DNA of 64,000 bases, from positions 1 through 64,000 of the forward strand of contig CAZNTX010000005.1 of NCBI GenBank assembly GCA_964576075.1, read 5' to 3'. Under the pieces are notes generated by a model, which saw nothing but the letters and a program-made list of their open reading frames with translations, was not told where the DNA came from and did not search any database. This DNA is from Thermohalobaculum sp964576075 (lineage in GTDB: Bacteria; Pseudomonadota; Alphaproteobacteria; Rhodobacterales; Rhodobacteraceae). Shown here piece by piece: positions 58,469-64,000 of this stretch; the first letter of the stretch is position 1; every line of letters starts with the position of its first letter. Position numbers and translations under genes: made by a program.

Positions 58469-60001
58469 TCAGCCCGGCTCCTCAGAGAGGCGGCGGCGGA
58501 GCTCCGTCTTCAGGACCTTGCCGTAGTTGTTCTTCGGCAGCGCCTCGAGGATGCGATAGGCCTTGGGGCGCTTGAAGCGGGCGATGCGGGCGAGGCAGTG
58601 GCGGTCGAGCGCCGCCGGATCGAGGCTGCGGCCCGGCCGGGGGGTGACGAAGGCCACGACCTCCTCGCCCCAGTCGGGATGCGGCCGGCCGACGACGGCG
58701 ACCTCGTGGATGTCCGCATGCTCGAGCAGCGCCTCCTCCACCTCGCGGGGATAGATGTTGGTGCCGCCGGAGATGACGACGTCCTTCGAGCGGTCCTGCA
58801 GCGTGACGAAGCCCTCGGCGTCCATCGTCCCTATGTCGCCGGTCCGCAGCCAGCCGTCGCGGAGCGCCTCGGCGGTGGCCGCCGGATTGCGCCAGTAGCC
58901 GGGCATGACGGCCGCGCCCTGCACCAGGATCTCTCCCGTCTCGCCGCAGGGCAGCTCGCGGCCCTCCGGATCGGCGATGCGCACCCGGACGCAGGACTGC
59001 GCGGTGCCCACCGAGGCGAGGCGGGCGCGCCAGCGCGGGTGGCTCCTGTCGGCGACCAGATCGCGGGAGAGGGCGGTGATCGTCATCGGGCTCTCCCCCT
59101 GCCCGTAGATCTGCACGAAGCGCGGCCCCATCACCTCGACCGCCTCGACGATGTCGGCGAGATACATCGGCCCGCCGCCATAGACCACGGTGCGCAGGCC
59201 CTCCCCGGTCCGCCCGGTGGCGCGGGCGCGGTCGACGAGGCGCTTGACCATGGTGGGCGCGGCGAACATCGAGACGGGGCCGATCTCGGGGGCGAGGGCG
59301 AGGATCTCCTCGGCGTCGAACCCGCCGGAGGCCGGGACCGCATGGCGCGCGCCGCGGAGCACGTGCATGAAGTTGTAGAGCCCCGCGCCGTGTGACATTG
59401 GCGCGGCATAGAGCGCCGCGTCGCCCGGCTCCACCGGGTCGACGTCGACGAAATAGCAATAGGTCATCGCCTGGATGTTGGCCGAGGTAATCCGCACGCC
59501 CTTCGGCTTGCCGGTGGTCCCGGAGGTGTAGAAGAGCCAGAGCATCGTCTCCCCGGTCATCGGCGCGGGCGCCGCGAGCGGGTCCCCGGCGGCGAGCGCG
59601 GCGAACTCCGCCTCGCCGGCCGCGATCTGCGCCTCGAGCCCCGGCGGGGCATGGGCCGCGAGCGCCTCGGCGAGATCGGGCGAGACGACGGCGAGACGGG
59701 CGCCCGCGTCCTCGAGGATCCAGGCCGCCTCGCGCGGGTGGAGCTTGGCGTTGATAGGGACCGCCGCCGCCCCCGCCGCCCAGACGCCGTAGAGCGCCTC
59801 GAGATACTCGGTCCGGTTCGTCATGAAGAGGGCGACGCGGTCCCCGCGGCGAATGCCGTGGCGCCCCGCGAGCCCGGCCCCGATGGCGAAGGCGCGCCGG
59901 GCGAACTCGGCATAGTCGGCCTCGAGCCGCGTCCCCGTCAGGAGCGCCGGCGCCTGCGGGACCCGGAGCGCGGTGCGCCGCAGCCACTCCGCGGGGTTCA
60001 C
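58469..60001 (-). CDS. AMP-dependent acyl-CoA synthetase
   Basis: A 510-aa ANL-superfamily ligase that activates a carboxylate as acyl-AMP and then acyl-CoA. The P-loop is YTSGTTGKPKGVRI at about 181-194; the A5 motif is QIYGQGESPM, the A7 motif is GWLRTGDIG and the A10 lysine lies in PKNNYGKVLK. It starts VNPAEWLRR at GTG 60001, with GGGAGG about seven bases upstream, and overlaps the stop of a 22-codon leader. Chain length of its substrate cannot be read. Confidence 0.9.
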   Translation of the reverse strand: MNPAEWLRRTALRVPQAPALLTGTRLEADYAEFARRAFAIGAGLAGRHGIRRGDRVALFMTNRTEYLEALYGVWAAGAAAVPINAKLHPREAAWILEDAGARLAVVSPDLAEALAAHAPPGLEAQIAAGEAEFAALAAGDPLAAPAPMTGETMLWLFYTSGTTGKPKGVRITSANIQAMTYCYFVDVDPVEPGDAALYAAPMSHGAGLYNFMHVLRGARHAVPASGGFDAEEILALAPEIGPVSMFAAPTMVKRLVDRARATGRTGEGLRTVVYGGGPMYLADIVEAVEVMGPRFVQIYGQGESPMTITALSRDLVADRSHPRWRARLASVGTAQSCVRVRIADPEGRELPCGETGEILVQGAAVMPGYWRNPAATAEALRDGWLRTGDIGTMDAEGFVTLQDRSKDVVISGGTNIYPREVEEALLEHADIHEVAVVGRPHPDWGEEVVAFVTPRPGRSLDPAALDRHCLARIARFKRPKAYRILEALPKNNYGKVLKTELRRRLSEEPG

Positions 60002-60066
60002 GGCGCCCCCTCCCGCAGCGCCGTCCGCCTCGGGCCTGGGGTGCGGCGCGCACTCGGCCGGTCCAT
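59998..60066 (-). CDS. 22-codon leader frame before the acyl-CoA synthetase
   Basis: A short frame from ATG 60066 encodes MDRPSARRTPGPRRTALREG plus AP and stops TGA, overlapping the GTG of the synthetase (GTGA). It has a near-perfect AGGAGG seven bases before the start, better than the synthetase's own. The peptide is basic and Arg/Pro-rich. Translational coupling or a leader role is possible. Confidence 0.4.
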   Translation of the reverse strand: MDRPSARRTPGPRRTALREGAP

Positions 60067-60135
60067 CGCGTCTCCTCCTCTCGCACGCCCGCGAGCCTAC
60101 GCTGCCGGTTCCGCCGAGGCCAAGGGGGGGCGGGG

Positions 60136-61188
60136 CTAGCCGCCCTCGGCGAGCCAGGCCTCGAAGCGGCGGCGGCGGAGCGCCTCGGTGTTGGCATACC
60201 ACGCGCTGTCGCGCAGGAGCGCGCGGCGGCCGTGGCCCGGAGCGTTCGGCAGATAGACGCGCATCGGCACGCCGGTCTCGGGGTTGCGCCCGATCCGATC
60301 GAAGGCCGAGCGCCGGGCCGGGCCGTAGGGGATGCGCTCGGCGAGGCGCGCCATGGTCTCCGGCCGTGCCGCATGCGCGAGGAAGGCCTCCGCCGCCTCC
60401 GGCGCATCGGTCCCGGCCGGGACGGCCCAGACCTCGACGCCGACGATCCGCCCGTCCCAGACCACGGCGATCTCGGCGCCCTCGCGCGCGGCCGCCTCGA
60501 AGAAGCGCCCGTTGAACCCGGCCGCCATCGCCGCGCGGCCTTCGACGAGCATCGCGGCCGGCTCGGCGGGGTCGGTCCACCAGAGGATCTGCTCGCGGAT
60601 CGTGCCGAGGCGACGGAGCGCGAGGCGCAACCCCCGGTCGGTGCTGAGCAGCCCGTGGACCTGCGCCGGCGGCACCCCTTCGGCCATCAGCGCCCATTCG
60701 AGAATGCCGTCGGGGCTCTTCTGAATCGCGCGGCGCCCCGGGAAGCGCGCGATGTCGAAGAAATGCTCGATCCGCGAGGGCTTCTCGCCGGGGAAGGCGC
60801 GCTCGTCATAGGCCACCACCCGGGCATAGACGTTCTGCGGGATGGCGCAGCGGCTCGGCGCGACGGGCGAGAAGTCCGACAGCGCCGCGCGGCCGAGGAG
60901 CGCCGCCGGGTCGAGCGCGCGCAGATGCCCTGCGGCGCAGGCGCGCCGGGCCTGATCGGCGAGCATGTCGACCACGTCCCAGCCCTCGGCATCGGCGCGC
61001 CGGGCGAGGTCCTCGGCGGTGCCGTCGTAGCGGACCAGCGCGACCTCGAGCCCGGTCTCCGCCTCGAAGGGCGCGACGACGGCCGCCCGCTGCGCCGCCT
61101 CGTAGGCCCCGCCCCAGCTCGCGACCGTCAGATCCGCGGCGCCGGCGGGCAGGGCCAGAAGGGCGAGGATCGCGCTAGACCGCCGCAT
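60136..61188 (-). CDS. Periplasmic binding protein, spermidine/putrescine type
   Basis: A 350-aa binding protein with signal MRRSSAILALLALPAGA. The mature part begins LTVASWGGAYEAAQRAAVVA, the PotD/type 2 periplasmic-binding fold, with DVVDMLADQARRACAAG and KSPDGILEWALMAEG. A polyamine or similar small cation is the likely ligand. ATG 61188 lies inside the end of the ClC gene, so it is cotranscribed with it. No permease or ATPase gene adjoins. Confidence 0.78.
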   Translation of the reverse strand: MRRSSAILALLALPAGAADLTVASWGGAYEAAQRAAVVAPFEAETGLEVALVRYDGTAEDLARRADAEGWDVVDMLADQARRACAAGHLRALDPAALLGRAALSDFSPVAPSRCAIPQNVYARVVAYDERAFPGEKPSRIEHFFDIARFPGRRAIQKSPDGILEWALMAEGVPPAQVHGLLSTDRGLRLALRRLGTIREQILWWTDPAEPAAMLVEGRAAMAAGFNGRFFEAAAREGAEIAVVWDGRIVGVEVWAVPAGTDAPEAAEAFLAHAARPETMARLAERIPYGPARRSAFDRIGRNPETGVPMRVYLPNAPGHGRRALLRDSAWYANTEALRRRRFEAWLAEGG

Positions 61189-62908
61189 TCTCCTCCCTCC
61201 GCAACCGCTCGGACTCGTCGAGCCAGGCCGCCACCACGTCGCCCTCGGACACGGCGCCGAGAAAGCGCCCGGTGGCGCGCTCGACGACGGGGACCGCGTC
61301 GCCCACGAAGCCGCGCAGGCGCTCCATCGCGCCGGCCACGTCGGTCGCCTCGTCGAAGACCAGCGGCGCGGGGGCGGCGGCGGCGCCGACGGTCTCGGCC
61401 TCCGGTCCCGCGCCGGGGGCATAGATGCCGAGGAACCGGCCCGCCGCGTCGGTCACGAAGGCCTGCCGCCAGCCCCGTTCGGCCAGCCGCGCCGCCACCG
61501 CCGCGGGCGTCTCCGAGGCGCAGGCCCGCACCGCCGCCTCGCCCATCAGCGCGACCACCGGCATCGCGGCCAGGCGCGCCCGCTCCCGCCCGCGCGAGAG
61601 ATCGACCCCCCGCTCGGCGAGCTGCACGTCGAACAGCGAGCGGCCGAAGAGCCGGTGCGAGACGAGATTGGAGAACACCACCGCCACCATCGCCGCGATG
61701 GTCACGTCGTAGCTGCGCGTCAGTTCGAACACGATCAGGATGCAGGTCAGCGGCGCGCCGATCACCGCGCTCGCGAAGGCCATCATGCCGCAGATCGCGT
61801 AGACCTCGACCCCGGAGGCCGCGAGCCCGCCGAGATCGCCCGCGAGCGTCCAGAACAGCGCCCCCGTCAGGCTGCCGAGAAGGAGCGCCGGGCTGAACAC
61901 GCCCCCCGAGAAGCCGGCCCCGATACAGAGCGCCGTCAGCGCGAGCTTGGCGAGGATCAGCACGACGAGCTCGCCCCGCGCGAAGGCCCCCTCGATGGTC
62001 GCGAAGCGCAGCGTCTCGGTGCCGATGCCGAGGACGTCCGGCAAGGCCAGCGCGGTCAGCCCCACGGCGAGCCCCGCGAGCGCCGGGCGCAGCTCCGCCC
62101 GCCCGACCAGGCGCGCGAGCGCCGGCCCGGTCCGCAGCACGAGCGCCATGAAGCCGACCACCGCGAGCGCCACCAAGAGGCCGAGCACCGCGAAGAGGGC
62201 GAATTCGTGCCCCGCCGCGACGCCTGCGAAGTCGATCAGGAAGAGCGCGGGGCGGTCGAACACGACATTGGCGATCACGTAGCCCGTCGCCGAGGCGACG
62301 GTGACCGGCGCGAAGGCCTGGGTGGCGTAGTGGCGCAGCACCACCTCATGGGCGAAAACGAGCCCCGCGATCGGCGCGTTGAAGGCCGTCGCGATCGACG
62401 CCGCCACGCCGCAGCTGACAGCGATGGCCGCGAGATTGGGCACCCACCGCTCCAGCCTGCGGGCGGCGCCCCCGATCAGCGCCCCGAGATAGACCATCGG
62501 CCCGTATTGCCCGACGGAGGCGCCGACCCCGAGCGAGAGCGCCGCCGTCGCCGTGGAGACGAGGCCGGAGCGGGTGTCGGGCAGCGCCTCGCGGACCTGC
62601 ACCGCGCGGATCACGTCCGGCGGGCCGAGCGGCCGCCCGGCCGGGGAGAGCCGACGGTGCATCAGCCCGACGGCGAGGCCGCCGAGGCTCGGGACCAGCA
62701 GCGTCGCCGCGGCGACGAGGGCGGGCGCGGCCTCCCACTGCACCCGCGCCTTGGGGTCGACGAGGAGGAGCCGGTTGAGCGCGCCCACGATCTCGACAAG
62801 CGCGATGGCGGCGAAGGAGGCGAGCGTCCCGACGACCAGGGCGGCCCCTATGAGGACGACCACCCGGACCGCCTGGCCCGCCGCTCGATATCCGCTCTTT
62901 GCCCGCAC
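61175..62908 (-). CDS. ClC-family chloride channel with CBS domains
   Basis: A 577-aa membrane protein with the ClC fold and two CBS domains at about 450-570. The first selectivity motif GSGIP appears degenerate (PLGPPD at 93-98), and the second, GREGP, is GQYGP at 133-137, so the gating glutamate is replaced by Tyr135. GGVFSPALLLG and GAPLTCILIVFEL are retained. Loss of that Glu turns exchangers into passive anion channels in other family members. GTG 62908 is the start. It is followed by the binding protein with 14-bp overlap. Confidence 0.86.
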   Translation of the reverse strand: MRAKSGYRAAGQAVRVVVLIGAALVVGTLASFAAIALVEIVGALNRLLLVDPKARVQWEAAPALVAAATLLVPSLGGLAVGLMHRRLSPAGRPLGPPDVIRAVQVREALPDTRSGLVSTATAALSLGVGASVGQYGPMVYLGALIGGAARRLERWVPNLAAIAVSCGVAASIATAFNAPIAGLVFAHEVVLRHYATQAFAPVTVASATGYVIANVVFDRPALFLIDFAGVAAGHEFALFAVLGLLVALAVVGFMALVLRTGPALARLVGRAELRPALAGLAVGLTALALPDVLGIGTETLRFATIEGAFARGELVVLILAKLALTALCIGAGFSGGVFSPALLLGSLTGALFWTLAGDLGGLAASGVEVYAICGMMAFASAVIGAPLTCILIVFELTRSYDVTIAAMVAVVFSNLVSHRLFGRSLFDVQLAERGVDLSRGRERARLAAMPVVALMGEAAVRACASETPAAVAARLAERGWRQAFVTDAAGRFLGIYAPGAGPEAETVGAAAAPAPLVFDEATDVAGAMERLRGFVGDAVPVVERATGRFLGAVSEGDVVAAWLDESERLRREENAAV

Positions 62909-63082
62909 GGATCCAGTCTCCGCCCTCCGGAGCCCTGAGACAACCCGCTCCCCGCGGCTTGCCCCGGGCGCGGCGGGTTCCGCAGGGGCTGCGGCCGCGG
63001 GGGCCGATCCGGGCTTGAGCCGGAGGCCGCAGGCCCCGCTCCCGCCCGCATGGGGCGTTGACGGTCTCGGACCGCGCCCCGC

Positions 63083-63108
63083 GCCTGCCGCGCGCCAAGG
63101 CGGCAGGC
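63083..63108 (-). terminator. Perfect 9-bp GC hairpin after the kpsE gene
   Basis: GCCTGCCGC at 63083-63091 and GCGGCAGGC at 63100-63108 form a perfect stem with an 8-nt loop (GCGCCAAG). It lies about 75 bp beyond the kpsE stop and upstream of the ClC gene. No T-run follows, so a Rho-dependent or stem-only role is possible. Confidence 0.5.
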
Positions 63109-63180
63109 CCGGTCAGGCGCGTCGGCCCGCGGCGGCTCCGGACGCGGCGCCGATCCGAGCCGAGCGCCGCCGCCTGAGGA

Positions 63181-64000
63181 TCAGCGGCGCCGGTCGAGCC
63201 GGTGGTCGGCCACCGCGGCCCAGACCAGGGCGAGGACGGCCCAGGCCGCGGCGAGGCCGAGGAAGGCGAGCAGGGTGAAGCCGAAGCGCTTCGGATGGTC
63301 CGACTCCTCGGGGCGCTGCGGCGGATCGAAGACGTTGAGGAACACGGTCTGGCGCGCGAGGTCGATCTCGGCGTCGATCCGGCGGGTCTGCGCCAGCCCG
63401 TAGAGCCGGGCGGCGAAGCGGCGGCGGATCTCGAGCGCCTCGTAGCGGGCGAGGGCGGCGGCGATGTTGGCATCCGCCGTCGCCTCCGCCGCGAGCCCCT
63501 CGCGCAGCCCGGCGAGCTCGGCCCGCACGCTCTCGAGCCGCGCCTCGAGGGCGCGGGCGCGGGCGGCGTCGGCATCGACCACCGCGCCGAGCACGCGCAG
63601 CTCCCCCTCGAGGCGGATCCGCTCTGCGGCGAGCTCGGAGAGGAGGCGCAGCCGCTCGGCGCCCTCGCGCTCTGGATCGAGGAGCCCCGCGCTGTCTCGG
63701 AACGCGGTGAGCTCGGCGAGGCTCGCGGCGAGGCGCCGGGCGGCGGCCTCGGCCTCCGCCTCGGCCCGGGCGAGCGCCTCGCGCTTCTGACGTGCCGAGA
63801 GCGCGTTGACCAGGGCCTCGGCAGCGAAGAGCGCGCGCGCGGCGAGGCGGCGGGCATCCTCTGCGCGGAAGGCGCGGAGCTCGAGGGTGACGATGCCGGA
63901 CGGCCCGTCCACCGCCACGCGCAGGCGGTCGCGCCAATGCTCGTAGCGCGCCTCCGCGGTGGCGTCCTCGGGAAGCCTCGTCCAGAAATCCGCCTCGGGG
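63181..64000 (-). CDS. kpsE: Capsule polysaccharide export protein KpsE/CtrB, partial
   Basis: The 3' part of an inner-membrane capsule-export protein; the 5' end lies beyond the window edge. The frame is open to 64000, so a shorter start at 63918 (GTG within VAVDGPSGIV) is not real. Visible are ADFWTRLPEDATAEARYEHW, GPSGIVTLELRAFRAEDARR, a long coiled coil of about 150 residues and a final helix GFTLLAFLGLAAAWAVLALV. This is the polysaccharide co-polymerase fold, which spans the periplasm to KpsD. Confidence 0.82.
   Translation of the reverse strand, partial: PEADFWTRLPEDATAEARYEHWRDRLRVAVDGPSGIVTLELRAFRAEDARRLAARALFAAEALVNALSARQKREALARAEAEAEAAARRLAASLAELTAFRDSAGLLDPEREGAERLRLLSELAAERIRLEGELRVLGAVVDADAARARALEARLESVRAELAGLREGLAAEATADANIAAALARYEALEIRRRFAARLYGLAQTRRIDAEIDLARQTVFLNVFDPPQRPEESDHPKRFGFTLLAFLGLAAAWAVLALVWAAVADHRLDRRR

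Noticed and set aside
1..64000. tRNA, rRNA, CRISPR arrays, insertion sequences or prophage
   Set aside because: No cloverleaf with CCA-type end, no direct-repeat array, no transposase or integrase motif was seen on reading both strands; weak tRNA-like folds cannot be ruled out without a scan.

Overview
The window is about 64 kb of very GC-rich, densely coding DNA. Gene content points to a Rhodobacteraceae-like alphaproteobacterium, probably marine and facultatively anaerobic: a DMSP lyase, a DUF1127 protein, a DUF4214 protein, enzymes that extend the ethylmalonyl-CoA pathway, an FNR-type box and many GTG starts with strong Shine-Dalgarno sites. Species cannot be named from sequence alone. I see no rRNA, tRNA, CRISPR array, transposase or phage module. 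Base composition is uniform, so there is no clear recent island.

Layout: (1) 0-5 kb, a DMSP lyase-rhodanese-acyl-CoA dehydrogenase run, two small cytosolic genes, a DUF1127 gene and a second acyl-CoA dehydrogenase of atypical active-site class. (2) 5-7 kb, a large AT-rich dyad, a DUF4214 protein and the first of three TIGR02466-type 2OG-Fe(II) oxygenases. (3) 7-18 kb, a complete type II secretion locus, gspD-C-M-L-J-I-H-G-F-E-O on the minus strand, with gspK on the plus strand overlapping the gspD tail. (4) 18-21 kb, a membrane-anchored parvulin followed by three HupE/UreJ-type membrane proteins. (5) 21-28.5 kb, a membrane spermidine-synthase-like protein coupled to a second oxygenase, a periplasmic CPYC protein, a large exported PHP-type protein and a third oxygenase. 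(6) 28.5-34.7 kb, MarC, a DUF2955-HlyD efflux pair, and a tupBCA tungstate transporter facing an HTH-PBP regulator. (7) 34.7-39.2 kb, a compact exopolysaccharide operon (HlyD-like, BcsA-like synthase with PilZ, Cache-like membrane protein).

(8) 39.3-48.6 kb is the most unusual part: a second spermidine-synthase-like membrane protein, two divergent P2-type ATPases sharing an FNR-type site, a divergent methionine adenosyltransferase-like protein lacking key active-site loops, a stand-alone HMA_2-like protein and a DUF5132-like membrane protein. I regard this as the best candidate for an undescribed, oxygen-regulated ion or metal system. (9) 48.7-50.8 kb, mesaconyl-C4-CoA hydratase and mesaconyl-CoA C1-C4 CoA transferase, hallmark enzymes of the 3-hydroxypropionate bi-cycle. 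(10) 50.8-58.2 kb, a seven-gene V-type ATPase of the Chlamydia type (with DUF2764) in circularly permuted order, whose K subunit keeps the sodium-ligand residues. (11) 58.5-64 kb, an acyl-CoA ligase behind a 22-codon leader, an orphan polyamine-type binding protein, a ClC-family protein lacking the gating glutamate, and the 3' part of a KpsE/CtrB capsule-export gene cut by the window edge.

Together the genes suggest a cell that processes DMSP, can co-assimilate glyoxylate and propionate, runs sodium-type bioenergetics, secretes through type II and polysaccharide systems, and regulates ion pumping by oxygen. Every functional statement here is from sequence reading and family knowledge; no searches were run.
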